Origin: Ruminococcus sp. | GTDB taxonomy: Bacteria > Bacillota > Clostridia > Oscillospirales > Ruminococcaceae | NCBI GenBank assembly: GCA_015066935.1 | Contig: SVNK01000001.1 | Location: 322,500 to 386,499 of the forward strand | Direction: 5' to 3' | DNA length: 64,000 nt | Part shown: piece by piece, positions 43,735 to 53,157 of the stretch | Numbering within the stretch: position 1 is the stretch's first letter | Layout: each line of letters opens with the position of its first letter | The notes under the pieces: generated by a model | The model's input: the letters and a program-made list of their open reading frames with translations, nothing else | Databases searched by the model: none | Told to the model about the DNA's origin: nothing | Position numbers and translations under genes: made by a program

Positions 43735-44292
43735 TCACCCTTTCTCATCAAGAAGCTTTGCAATCCGTTTTCTTGCACGCAGACTTCTCTGCTGAACAGC
43801 TCCGACGCTCATGGAAAGAGCCTTTGCCGTTTCACGGATAGTATGATTGTAGTAGTATTGGTGGATGATGATTGAGGAGTCAGGCTCGCCAAGTGACATT
43901 ATTATCTCCATTATATTACGGTTTCTGATTCTTTTTTCGGCAGCTTCCTCCACATTTTCCTCGGAAGGAGGCATCTGAAAATCGTCCCTGTCGATTGACT
44001 CGGTATTCTTCATGCGGTATGAGATGCGACGGAAGGCGTCGATTGCCGAACGTTTCGCAACAGTGCTGATAAAGCCTTTCAGACTGCCTTTCTGTGCCGA
44101 GAGACTTCCGAGACTGCGGAAAACTTCAACAAAAATGTCACTTACACAGTCCTCGATGTCCTCCGAAGAGGCACAGTTGTGGAGCTTGTTTGCGGCAATA
44201 GCATAAACGAGACTGCCATACTGTCCGATTATCTTCCCGTAGGCTTCTTCGGGCGAGCTTTTTATCAGTTCAATCAATTCGGAATCGTTCAT
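43735..44292 (-). CDS. ECF-type RNA polymerase sigma factor
   Basis: 185 residues. Region 2 (about 10-85) contains DIEDCVSDIFVEVFRSL and KGFISTVAKRSAIDAFRR; region 4 (about 125-180) has the helix-turn-helix IRETAKALSMSVGAVQQRSL. Length and absence of region 3 indicate an ECF sigma. The ATG at 44292 lies seven bases after GGAGG; ATG 44295 is nearly as likely. The downstream membrane protein is its probable anti-sigma. Confidence 0.9.
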   Translation of the reverse strand: MNDSELIELIKSSPEEAYGKIIGQYGSLVYAIAANKLHNCASSEDIEDCVSDIFVEVFRSLGSLSAQKGSLKGFISTVAKRSAIDAFRRISYRMKNTESIDRDDFQMPPSEENVEEAAEKRIRNRNIMEIIMSLGEPDSSIIIHQYYYNHTIRETAKALSMSVGAVQQRSLRARKRIAKLLDEKG

Positions 44293-44386
44293 CATCACAC
44301 CTCCAATCATAAATATTCACCGGTGAGTATCGCCTCATTTATAACATTCGTTCAGCAATATGAAAAACTAACACCTTTCAGAAAAA

Positions 44387-44695
44387 AGACAGTCCCCCTT
44401 ACAGTACTGTCCTTACAGAAGTATTTACATTATTTATTGAGGAAAACCCTTTTGAAAAAGGGTTCTTCCTCAAACTCCTTTCCTAAAACTTTCAGTATGA
44501 AATTTCAGCCCCATAGAGTGCATATCCCGAATGAACACGATGTTCAGAATTTTCTGTATGCACTCTATGGGGCTGAAATTTGTATTAAAAGTCTTTGGAA
44601 GGGGGTTCGGGGGAGAACCTTTCCTCAGAAAGGTTTCACCCGATAAATACCATACATGCTTTTGTAGGGACAAAACTATGTAAAGGGGACTGTCT
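44387..44695. repeat. Composite palindromic element, copy 5
   Basis: The core (about 44404-44673) resembles copy 3, with a nearly identical central arm (CCCCATAGAGTGCATA). The ends are degenerate but extended by a further inverted repeat, AGACAGTCCCCC / AAGGGGACTGTCT, reaching 44387 and 44695. The cellobiose phosphorylase stop codon lies 15 bp beyond its right end. Confidence 0.85.
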
Positions 44696-44710
44696 GAACG
44701 ATTATGGATT

Positions 44711-47125
44711 TCAGCCGAGGGTAACGGTAATTTCGTTAACATCGGCGAGTTCGGAAGCGGGGATATAATTTCCGTCGAGCTTGGTGCCGTTGAGGACGAG
44801 TTCCTTTACGCCGAATTGAACGTGAGCTGAGTTATCGACGCTGATGAGGAGCTTTTTGCCACGGAAATTCTTTTCAATCTTAAAGCTGTCCCAATCGGAG
44901 GGGATTGAAGGCGAGATAGTGAGACCGTTAGCGTCGGGTCTCATACCGCAGATACCCTCAACGCATCCGACCATAACGGTGGAAGCAGTACCTGTGAGCC
45001 AGTGAACGTGAGAGCGTCCCTCATTGGGAGAAGCCTTACTCTCGGTGAACTGACCGTGAACATAGGGTTCCATAACACGGATTTCAGCCTTATCGTTCAT
45101 AGCAGCGGGAGAGCTTTCAAGGAAGTATTCAAACGCACGGTTTCCGTGACCCATAAGAGCCTCGGCAAGAATCAGCCAGCCCTGCGACTGCGAGAAGATA
45201 CCGCCGTTTTCCTTTGTATCGAGGTTGAACACCTGCATGAGTGCACCTTCAAAGTGGTGGTGCTTGTAGGGAGGTTCAAGGAGCTTTGCACCGTAAGGCG
45301 TATTAAGGATATTGTAAACGCTGTCCATAGCCTTTTCAGCCTGTTCATCGGAAGCAAATCCTGAAATAACGCTCCATGACTGAGGATTGAGCCACATATT
45401 AGCTTCGGGGTCCTTCTTTGCACCGACGATAACGCCGTCCTCACGGATTCCACGGATGAATCTGTCCTCGTCCCAGCACTTTTCAAGAGCTGCACCGAGC
45501 TTAGCCTGAACGTCGTCGATATAAGCGATATAGTCGGCATCGTTTTTCATGACAGCCATATCTCTGATTGCACTCATTGCGTAGTAGAGCTGGAATGCAA
45601 CGAATGTGGATTCGCCCTGTGCACCGAGTCTGAGGCAGTCGTTCCAGTCTGCGTGGAGACCTGCGGGCATATTATGGCTTCCGAGACGCTCCATAGAGAA
45701 GCGGACAGCATTCTTGAGGTGCTCGTAAACGGTAGCTTCTCCGCCGCCTTCCTCGGCATAGGTGATGACCTCGTCAAGGAAAGCAGTATTTCCGCTTTCG
45801 CCGATGTACTTGACGATAGTGGGGAAGAGCCAGAGGGCGTCGTCCGCACGGTATGATGGGTGACCTGTTTCCTTTGCATAAACGCTGTGCTCGTCGTTTT
45901 CGTCGGGACAGGTTTCGTGACCTGCATTATGGCTGAACTTAACGAGTGGGAGACCGCCGCCGTTGCTTACCTGAGCAGAGAGCATGAAGCGGATTTTGTC
46001 GGCAGCCATTTCGGGATTGAGGTGGATGATACCCTGAATATCCTGAACCGTATCACGGTAGCCGTAGCCGTTTCTGAGTCCGCAGTAAACGAATGAAGCG
46101 GCTCTTGACCAGATAAATGTAATGAAGCACTGATAAGCGTTCCATACGTTGATCATGTTGTTGAACTCGTCTGAGGGAGTCTCAACCTTGAAGTTGGAGA
46201 GCTGACCGTGCCAGAAATTCTTAAGCTCAGCGATATCGGCGTCAACTCTGCCTGCTGTCTTGTATTCATCGAGGATAGCGGAAGCTTCGGCATCGGTTTT
46301 CTGTCCGAGGACGTAGATAAGCTCGGCAGTTTCGCCGTCAGCGAGAGTAATATCCGACTGGAGTGCACCGCATGAGTTGCTGTTGTAGTTGAATTCGTTG
46401 CCGCAGATTCCACGCTCAACGGCAATAGGATTCGAGAATGTTCTGTAAGGACCGATGAAGCTGCTCAGAGAACCGTTGTAACCTGTAACGGGCTGACCGA
46501 CCATACCGAAGAATCTTTCCTTGCCGTTATAGCCGTTCTCATCGAAGCCTGTATTCTCGTTCATATGCTGGATAATCTTGTTACCCTCGAAGCTTGTGCG
46601 GGTGATAAACAGTGTATACTGGAGGTTGATCTGGTCCTGTTCGTAATTGGGTTCGTTTGTGAACTCCACGAAGCCGAAAACGGAGAGTTTTCTGTCTCTG
46701 CCGCTTTTGTTTGTGATTTTTGTACGCCATACCTCGTATGTTTTTCCGAAGGGAACATAGTAAGTTGTTTCGGAAGCGATACCCGAATATTCGGATTCGA
46801 TAACAGTGTAAGCCGTACCGTGACGACAGATGTTCTTATATTTATCGAGAGGCTTGCCCACGGGCTGCCATGAAGCCGACCAGTAATCGCCGTCCTCGCT
46901 GTCACGGAGGTAGATATAGCGTCCGGGGAGAGCCATATCTGAGTTGAAGCGGAAGCGTGAAAGACGTCCGTTTGCACCTGATTTTACGAAGCTGTAGCCG
47001 GCTGCGTTGTTTGAAATCATTGCACCGTACTCAGGGTCACCGAGATAGTTAGCCCATGGTGCGGGAGTAGCTGGATTTGTAATTACGTATTCCTTATTCT
47101 CAAGATCGAAATGTCCGTACTGCAT
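44711..47125 (-). CDS. cbpA: Cellobiose phosphorylase (GH94)
   Basis: 804 residues starting MQYGHFDLENKEYVIT, closely similar in character to the Ruminococcus enzyme (from recall, not alignment). It converts cellobiose and phosphate to glucose and glucose 1-phosphate in the cytoplasm. Visible are the N-terminal sandwich domain (about 1-280), the (alpha/alpha)6 barrel with the putative general-acid Asp in LHADWNDCLRLG, and the C-terminal HVHWLTGTASTVM that helps bind phosphate. The ATG at 47125 follows AAAAGGAG. Cellodextrin cleavage products of a fibre degrader would be its substrate. Confidence 0.93.
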   Translation of the reverse strand: MQYGHFDLENKEYVITNPATPAPWANYLGDPEYGAMISNNAAGYSFVKSGANGRLSRFRFNSDMALPGRYIYLRDSEDGDYWSASWQPVGKPLDKYKNICRHGTAYTVIESEYSGIASETTYYVPFGKTYEVWRTKITNKSGRDRKLSVFGFVEFTNEPNYEQDQINLQYTLFITRTSFEGNKIIQHMNENTGFDENGYNGKERFFGMVGQPVTGYNGSLSSFIGPYRTFSNPIAVERGICGNEFNYNSNSCGALQSDITLADGETAELIYVLGQKTDAEASAILDEYKTAGRVDADIAELKNFWHGQLSNFKVETPSDEFNNMINVWNAYQCFITFIWSRAASFVYCGLRNGYGYRDTVQDIQGIIHLNPEMAADKIRFMLSAQVSNGGGLPLVKFSHNAGHETCPDENDEHSVYAKETGHPSYRADDALWLFPTIVKYIGESGNTAFLDEVITYAEEGGGEATVYEHLKNAVRFSMERLGSHNMPAGLHADWNDCLRLGAQGESTFVAFQLYYAMSAIRDMAVMKNDADYIAYIDDVQAKLGAALEKCWDEDRFIRGIREDGVIVGAKKDPEANMWLNPQSWSVISGFASDEQAEKAMDSVYNILNTPYGAKLLEPPYKHHHFEGALMQVFNLDTKENGGIFSQSQGWLILAEALMGHGNRAFEYFLESSPAAMNDKAEIRVMEPYVHGQFTESKASPNEGRSHVHWLTGTASTVMVGCVEGICGMRPDANGLTISPSIPSDWDSFKIEKNFRGKKLLISVDNSAHVQFGVKELVLNGTKLDGNYIPASELADVNEITVTLG

Positions 47126-47414
47126 AGTTTTTTTCTCCTTTTTGACCGCAGCGTCACAAAAAAGCACTCTGCGGCATTTTATACAATATGATTATAGCAT
47201 TTTTTTAAAAAAGTTGCAAGGGTCTTTAGTGACAACGGTCATTCTTTTCTGTTTTTCAGCGTTTTGCATAAGTATTGTCTTATTTTTTTATAAATCTGCA
47301 CGTATTTTTGGTAGGATTTACCAGACGAGAAGCCTGCTTGACGGTACTCATTGGACACACCGTCTGCTGCAAAAAAATTACGGACGACCAATAATCGTCC
47401 GTAAATAATCATAT
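47126..47414. repeat. Spacer between phosphorylase and TPM gene with one palindrome
   Basis: TTACGGACGACCAATAATCG with its mirror TCGTCCGTAA forms a strong hairpin at 47378-47404, near the TPM gene stop at 47415. It resembles the ACGACC class of REP units and could act as a terminator or repeat. A T-rich stretch at 47240-47300 holds no recognised gene. Confidence 0.6.
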
Positions 47415-48329
47415 TTATCTGCTTCTTGAGCATCCGCTGCCGCTGCGTACACCGCCTCCGCCGCCTCCGCCGCCTCGGCTTCCGCCTGAGCTTGACTGGA
47501 TTCTGTGACGTGTAGTATAGGTACGGATATATGTATCCGATTTTTCTGTGAAGTTTGTTTCGCCGTGGGAAACGTAAACGCTCGGATTTGTGGAAGTTTT
47601 GAAGAGGTAGTGCTTCTTTACCGAGAAATAAACTACCAGTGCAACGATTAAACCTGCAAGTGAAGCAATCAGCATAACCTTAAAGCGGGCTCCGGGAGCC
47701 TTCGACTTTGTTATGTACAGTGTATCGCCGCGCATATAGGTGTAGGTTTTATCGATCTTGTTCTTTTCGTATTTGAAGATATTGGACTTATACTGTTTTT
47801 CGTAGGTTTCAATGTCCTTGCAGAAGGTTGTGATTCCGTCCATGAAATCGAGCGAATGGATTGTCTGACCGCTTTTCGGCAGATGGATATACAGTGAATC
47901 AATCATATCATCGTGGCGGTCCTGATACATAAGATCAGCCTTACCGCTGAAATACATAGCATCGGAAGCCGTGGATTTGCCTGCGAGGTCGAGGTAAAGC
48001 AAAACACCGTCGGTATATTCACCGAATATACCACAGTACTGCTTATATGAATGTTCTTCAGCACCTTCTTCTCCCAGATGCATATCACCGAGAATAACAA
48101 GAACATTCAGGTCGGTTTTTTCGGCAGTATCCTTTATAAGCTCCTCCATTTCGTCGAATTCAGAGCTGTTAAGGAGATTTACATCATCGACGATTCCGCT
48201 TTCTGCGTTGTTGTCACCAAGACCCTTATGAAGGTTTTCACCCTGTGCTATGGGGAGTGAGGAGATGCCTGCCGACAGTACGAATACTACGATTAAAAGC
48301 AGGAGTCCTCTGAAAATTTTCTTACCCAT
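47415..48329 (-). CDS. TPM-domain membrane protein with Gly-rich tail
   Basis: 304 residues. A signal/anchor segment (about 5-25, FRGLLLLIVVFVLSAGIS), a TPM-like (YgcG-type) extracellular domain with NLLNSSEFDEMEELIKD and DLNVLVILGDM, then a second membrane segment (about 225-245) and a tail rich in Gly, Ser and Arg ending SGSGCSRSR. It overlaps the upstream zinc-ribbon gene at the start base, implying coupling. Function unknown; TPM domains are linked to membrane stress or photosystem repair in other groups. Confidence 0.8.
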   Translation of the reverse strand: MGKKIFRGLLLLIVVFVLSAGISSLPIAQGENLHKGLGDNNAESGIVDDVNLLNSSEFDEMEELIKDTAEKTDLNVLVILGDMHLGEEGAEEHSYKQYCGIFGEYTDGVLLYLDLAGKSTASDAMYFSGKADLMYQDRHDDMIDSLYIHLPKSGQTIHSLDFMDGITTFCKDIETYEKQYKSNIFKYEKNKIDKTYTYMRGDTLYITKSKAPGARFKVMLIASLAGLIVALVVYFSVKKHYLFKTSTNPSVYVSHGETNFTEKSDTYIRTYTTRHRIQSSSGGSRGGGGGGGGVRSGSGCSRSR

Positions 48330-49387
48330 CAGGAAATCGCACCTCCTATCAGATATACGGCAAGAGCTGTTGCGGCACCTATAGCCGTGCAGAAGCGTCC
48401 GAGCTTGCCCTTGTCAAGAGGAGGAGTACCTGCCAGCTTTCCCGTCTGACCGTTGATAGCGAATTCATAGATTTTATCCTTGTACTTATAGGTCATGAAC
48501 CATACAGGGAGCATGATATACTGCCATTTTGTATTGATAATATCATAATTGTTTATAGAGGGGGTCACGCTTGTATAGGAGCCTATGCTGTTATTGATAA
48601 TCTGTTTTCCTGCCTCTGCCGCACGCTGTCTTATACGTGGGAACACCATGGCTTTGTCAACATCGTACTTATCTGCGAAAAATCCGCTGAGGTAGGACAT
48701 TGAAAAGTCGTGCAGGTCGGCGTAATCAAAAGGTTCGATAGCCTCCATAAGCTGGTCCTCGATTTTACTTTCGCCGTCGGCAGGGATACCGTCTGTAAAG
48801 ATATTTGCTTTACGGACGATGCGGTATTCCTTTGTTTCGGTATAGCGGTAGTTACCCGAAGTCCAGTGGCGGACGTTTTTTCCGATTGCACAGAAATCAG
48901 CCTTGATGTCGCAGTCGGCAGCCCAGAACGGCACATAGAGTCCCGTTACTTTTTCGAGCTGCTGAGAACTTTTGAAGTCATTCGGCACGAAACGGCGTTT
49001 GTTTATCCAATCTGAGAACTGCTTCACAGCCTGCTCCTTGGTAAATTTGAATCCTATAACCTTATCGGGTCTGTAGCTTCCTGTGAGCTTGCCCGAAAGA
49101 ATAACGGGGTTATGACAGTAATAGCAGAAAGTTGCAACCTCACGGTCGTCGGCAATAATATCGGCGCCGCAGCTTGAACAGTGGTAAACATTCGTATGAT
49201 TTTGAAAATCCTGATGAGCCTGCACGTCGGCAGGGTCAGGGATGCTGTTTTCAGCTTCCGAGCATATATTTTTTATATCCTCTACGGTGAATTTACTGAG
49301 ACAGTATTCACAGTGAAGCTTTTGGGAAGTGGGGTCGAATGTCAATTCGGCGTTACAGTTGGGACATTTATACTGTGCCGCATCCAT
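48329..49387 (-). CDS. Zinc-ribbon (TFIIB-type) protein with C-terminal membrane segment
   Basis: 352 residues. The N-terminal zinc ribbon has CPNCNAELTFDP and CEYCLSKF, and a second ribbon is CSSCGADII with CYYCHNPVIL near residues 75-95. A C-terminal hydrophobic segment (about 328-350) suggests a membrane anchor. Such proteins recur beside TPM-domain genes in Clostridia; no nucleic acid role is established. Confidence 0.78.
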   Translation of the reverse strand: MDAAQYKCPNCNAELTFDPTSQKLHCEYCLSKFTVEDIKNICSEAENSIPDPADVQAHQDFQNHTNVYHCSSCGADIIADDREVATFCYYCHNPVILSGKLTGSYRPDKVIGFKFTKEQAVKQFSDWINKRRFVPNDFKSSQQLEKVTGLYVPFWAADCDIKADFCAIGKNVRHWTSGNYRYTETKEYRIVRKANIFTDGIPADGESKIEDQLMEAIEPFDYADLHDFSMSYLSGFFADKYDVDKAMVFPRIRQRAAEAGKQIINNSIGSYTSVTPSINNYDIINTKWQYIMLPVWFMTYKYKDKIYEFAINGQTGKLAGTPPLDKGKLGRFCTAIGAATALAVYLIGGAIS

Positions 49388-49472
49388 TCATATCAGCTCC
49401 TTTGCAGAAATATATTCTTATTTTACCACAGAATTATCTGTTTTGCAATATGAATTTAACATTATACAGAAA

Positions 49473-51845
49473 TCATCCGCCGTAAACGACAGAAGCGATG
49501 TCAACGGACTGTTTTGCGTCCTTTGCGTAGTAATCGGCACCAATCTGTTTTGCATAGGCTTCGGTGAGGACAGCTCCGCCGACAACGATTCTGCAATCGG
49601 GGAACTTCTCCCTGAGAAGTGCGACCGTTTCTGCCATTGCACCGAGAGTAGTTGTCATGAGTGCCGACAGTCCGACAAGCTTCACATTATTCTCGACAGC
49701 GGCTTTCAGAACAGCTTCCGGAGCCACATCCTTGCCGAGGTCGATAACCGTGAAGCCGTAGCTTTCAAGAAGCACCTTTACGATATTTTTTCCGATGTCG
49801 TGTATGTCGCCCTTTACCGTTGCAAGGACGATTTTTCCCTTTGAAGCGGTATCGGCACCGTCTGCCGAGAGCCTCTCCCTTATGATTTCAAAGCAAGCCT
49901 GAGCAGCTCCTGCCGTAAGAATCAGCTGAGGAAGGAAGATTTTACCCTTTTCAAACTTTTCGCCTGCTGCGTCGAGTGCAGGGATAAGACTTCCGTTGAT
50001 AATTTCCATGGGGTCGGTATTTTCAAGCATTGCGGAAGCCGATTTCACCGCCTCTGCTTTAAGACCGTTCTCAACAGCGTAAACGAGGTCGGGAAGCGGT
50101 TTTCCGTCTGTTTTCACGGGTGCGGAAACGGCAGCGTCCTGAGCGTAGATACTGATGAATTCAGCGGAATTGCGGTCGATTCCCGAGAGCAGACGGTATG
50201 CACGTACAGCTCCGATGATTGAATCGATGTTGGGGTTGATTATGGGGAGGTCGAGACCGCTGTGCAGAGCCATTGTGAGGAAGGTTCTCGTGATAAGCTC
50301 ACGGCTTGGAAGTCCGAATGAAATGTTTGAGACTCCGAGGACTGTTTTCAGACCAAGCTCTGTTTTTACACGTCTGAGGGCGTTGAGAGTTTCCATAACG
50401 CCGTCCTGTTCAGCGGAGGCGGTCAGTGTAAGGCAGTCGATATACACGTCCTCACGAGGGATACCGTACTCCATTGCACGTCGGAGAATCTTTTCGGCGA
50501 TTGCGAATCTTCCGTCAGCGGTTTTGGGGATGCCCTGCTTATCGAGCGTAAGTCCGACCACAGCCGCACCGTACTTCTTTACAAGCGGAAGAATCGAATC
50601 AAGCGATTCGTCCTCGCCGTTGACGGAGTTGACGATAGGTTTTCCGTTGTAGATTCTGAGACCTGCTTCAAGGACGTCGGGACGGGTTGAATCGAGCTGC
50701 AGAGGAGCGTCGCAGATTGCCTGAATCGCCTTGACAGCGGTTTTCATCATTTCGACCTCGTCGATTTCGGGGAGTCCCACATTAACGTCGAGGATTTCCG
50801 CACCTGCATTTATCTGCTCCACAGCCTGACCGAGAATATAGTCGATGTCATGTTCTGCAAGAGCCTGTTTGAAGCGTTTTTTACCCGTGGGATTAATGCG
50901 TTCACCGATAACTCTCGGCTGATTTATTTCAACGCATTTAACCGCAGAGCATACAACAGGCTTTCTTTCAATTTCCTGCTGAACATACTCCACATCTTCA
51001 AGAGCATTTACAAGGGCGGATATATGCTGTGGAGTTGTACCGCAGCAGCCGCCGAATATCTTAACTCCCAGTTCCGCAAGCTTCACAGCTGATTGTGCAA
51101 ATTGTTCGGGAGTCACGTTGAACTTATTTGTCACGGGGTCGGGGAGACCTGCATTTGGCTTGGCGATAACGGGGAGAGTGGTGTCAGCACAGATTTTCTC
51201 CATAATCGGCAGAAGCTCATCGGGACCGAGGGAGCAGTTTACACCGACAGCGTCGGCACCAAGTCCCTCTAAAACGGCAATTGCACATTCCGGAGAAACT
51301 CCCGTGAAGGTACGCATATTCTCCTCGTATGTCATAGTTACGAGAACGGGCTTGTCGGAATTTTCCTTAGCCGCAAGAAGTGCCGCCTTGACCTCGTATA
51401 AATCGGTCATTGTTTCGATAATGATAATGTCGGCGTCAGCACCTGCAAGGACTGTTTCCTTGTGGATTTCGTAGGCTTCCTCAAAAGTGAGAGTTCCCGA
51501 AGGCTCTAAAAGCTGACCTATCGGACCAATATCAAGGGCAACGAGAGCCTTTCCCGAAGCCGCTTTCTTAGCGATTGCGATACCTGCTGAAACTACCTCA
51601 GCCACGGTATATCCGCTGTTTTTCAGCTTATACCTGTTTGCGCCGAAAGTGTTTGCGTAAACTATATCAGAGCCGCTTTCCACGTACTGTCTGTGGATAT
51701 TCATAATTACATCGGGATTTGTGATGTTGAGCGATTCGGGATTATGTCCTGTTTCAACACCTGCTGCCTGTATCATAGTACCCAGACCGCCGTCGAGGAA
51801 TACAAAGCCTGTGCGGTCAAGGAGTTCATAGAATTTATCAGACAT
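49473..51845 (-). CDS. metH: Methionine synthase-like cobalamin protein (MetH, no activation domain)
   Basis: A 790-residue protein. The homocysteine-binding domain (about 1-290) has FLDGGLGTMIQ and the zinc ligands GGCCGTTP. A pterin-binding domain follows (GERINPTGKKRF). The cobalamin cap and binding domain (about 600-790) show DIHDIGKNIVKVL with the Co-binding His and GLSALMTTTL. The reductive-activation domain of E. coli MetH (about 330 residues) is missing, as in many Clostridia, so a separate protein must reactivate the cobalamin. The start at 51845 follows AGGAGG. Ten bases separate it from pheA. Confidence 0.93.
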   Translation of the reverse strand: MSDKFYELLDRTGFVFLDGGLGTMIQAAGVETGHNPESLNITNPDVIMNIHRQYVESGSDIVYANTFGANRYKLKNSGYTVAEVVSAGIAIAKKAASGKALVALDIGPIGQLLEPSGTLTFEEAYEIHKETVLAGADADIIIIETMTDLYEVKAALLAAKENSDKPVLVTMTYEENMRTFTGVSPECAIAVLEGLGADAVGVNCSLGPDELLPIMEKICADTTLPVIAKPNAGLPDPVTNKFNVTPEQFAQSAVKLAELGVKIFGGCCGTTPQHISALVNALEDVEYVQQEIERKPVVCSAVKCVEINQPRVIGERINPTGKKRFKQALAEHDIDYILGQAVEQINAGAEILDVNVGLPEIDEVEMMKTAVKAIQAICDAPLQLDSTRPDVLEAGLRIYNGKPIVNSVNGEDESLDSILPLVKKYGAAVVGLTLDKQGIPKTADGRFAIAEKILRRAMEYGIPREDVYIDCLTLTASAEQDGVMETLNALRRVKTELGLKTVLGVSNISFGLPSRELITRTFLTMALHSGLDLPIINPNIDSIIGAVRAYRLLSGIDRNSAEFISIYAQDAAVSAPVKTDGKPLPDLVYAVENGLKAEAVKSASAMLENTDPMEIINGSLIPALDAAGEKFEKGKIFLPQLILTAGAAQACFEIIRERLSADGADTASKGKIVLATVKGDIHDIGKNIVKVLLESYGFTVIDLGKDVAPEAVLKAAVENNVKLVGLSALMTTTLGAMAETVALLREKFPDCRIVVGGAVLTEAYAKQIGADYYAKDAKQSVDIASVVYGG

Positions 51846-51855
51846 AAAAAGCCTC

Positions 51856-52983
51856 CTATTCATATCTGTATGTTCCGAGAACACGGAAGTATTCGAGATT
51901 TTCCTCAAGGTCACGCAGGAGAGCCTTTACGCCGTTATCGGTGATTCTTCCGCTGAAATCGAGGTAGAAAAGCACATCGAAGCTTCCGTCACGTATCGGA
52001 CGGCTTTCAATGCGGAGAAGATTCATGCCGTTAACGCAGAATTTCGTCAGCAGACGGTAAAGACTTCCCTCGGTATGGGGGATTTTAAGCATTACGGCAA
52101 TCGAGTCGGAATCGGGAGAAACCTGCATTTCACGTGAAATGCATACGAAACGAGTCCTGTTTACGGAGCAGTCGGAAATATCCCTTGCGATTATTTTCAG
52201 ACCGAGGTTTTCCGCACATTCAACGGAGCATATTGCAGCAAGACCGTCCCATTCATTGCTTTCGGCAACCATTGCGGCAGCGGTGGCAGTATTGCTGTAT
52301 TCAGCAGTTTTAAGGCAGTTTGCGGTTATGAAATCGCTGCACTGGGCAAGAGCCTGCGGATGCGAATAAACCTTCTTTATCTCTGACAGGGGACGGTCCG
52401 ATTTTGCGGCAAGACAATGGTTGATTTCGATGCAGACTTCCCTGACGATGTAGACGCTGTATTTAGCCATAAGGTCGTAGGTGCTGTCAACCGAGCCTGC
52501 GGTTGAATTATGTACGGGGACGATGCCGTAATCAAGCTCGCCCGACTGTACTTTCCTGAAAACGTCCTCAAAGCTGCGGCAGAAAGTGAAGTCTCTTTCA
52601 CCGAAAACAGCCTGAGCCGCCGCCTCGGAATTAGCCCCCGACGTTCCCTGACAGCCTATTCTGAGAGATTCCGGGAAATCGGGGATAGGTTTTACGTCAT
52701 AATCGGGAGCGTCCTCAAGGATGAGGCGGTTCTGGAGAATCTTGCTTATGTCCATAATGGACGTAAAGAGCGCAGCCGTACCCTTTTCGAGGTCCTTGTT
52801 TGCTGTAAGGGACTTTATGCGGTCGATAACCTCCTGTTCACGACCTCCCTGAAATACGGGAAGACTGTGGAGCTTCTTGTAATCGGCGACTCCCTTACAC
52901 AGTTCCATACGGTGCATAAAGAGGGAGAGTATCTTTTCATCTGTTTCATCAATCTCGCTTCGGAGTTGTTTTAAATCCTTCAT
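51856..52983 (-). CDS. pheA: Bifunctional chorismate mutase/prephenate dehydratase
   Basis: 375 residues. The chorismate mutase domain (about 1-90) starts MKDLKQLRSEIDETDEKIL. The dehydratase domain (about 105-285) has GTSGANSEAAAQAVF and NRTRFVCIS, and the ACT domain (about 290-370) shows NLLRIESRPIRDGSFDVLF for Phe binding. The ATG at 52983 lies eight bases after GGAGG. The enzyme makes phenylpyruvate from chorismate; the pairing with metH is not metabolic but suggests one amino-acid-related transcript. Confidence 0.95.
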   Translation of the reverse strand: MKDLKQLRSEIDETDEKILSLFMHRMELCKGVADYKKLHSLPVFQGGREQEVIDRIKSLTANKDLEKGTAALFTSIMDISKILQNRLILEDAPDYDVKPIPDFPESLRIGCQGTSGANSEAAAQAVFGERDFTFCRSFEDVFRKVQSGELDYGIVPVHNSTAGSVDSTYDLMAKYSVYIVREVCIEINHCLAAKSDRPLSEIKKVYSHPQALAQCSDFITANCLKTAEYSNTATAAAMVAESNEWDGLAAICSVECAENLGLKIIARDISDCSVNRTRFVCISREMQVSPDSDSIAVMLKIPHTEGSLYRLLTKFCVNGMNLLRIESRPIRDGSFDVLFYLDFSGRITDNGVKALLRDLEENLEYFRVLGTYRYE

Positions 52984-53091
52984 TTTCTGTTCCTCCGTGA
53001 ACAATTTTTTAACGAATTATTGCGTCATTATTCAACACGTCTAATTATAACAGGTTTTTTTGTAAAAATCAATAAAAATTCAAGAAATATA

Positions 53092-53121
53092 TTGCAAACT
53101 GCGTTAACAATGTGCTATAAT
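53092..53121 (+). promoter_or_regulatory. Promoter of ruvC
   Basis: TTGCAA at 53092-53097, an 18-bp spacer and TATAAT at 53116-53121, 37 bp before the ruvC GTG start. No LexA box was recognised. Confidence 0.7.
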
Positions 53122-53157
53122 AATTTTGAATATAAAGACGGATAAGGAGAGTTCCTT

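Noticed and set aside
19307..44695. Group II intron or IS200/IS605 explanation for the 270-bp elements
   Set aside because: No intron domain V, reverse transcriptase, or internal transposase was seen and the size is too small; left as unclassified.
47240..47400. Possible small RNA gene in the spacer next to the TPM gene
   Set aside because: Only a T-rich tract and one palindrome; no promoter plus terminator pair identified.
51846..53157. Riboswitch (SAM or cobalamin) before pheA-metH
   Set aside because: The gap upstream of pheA is 174 bp without recognised boxes, and metH follows pheA by 10 bp.
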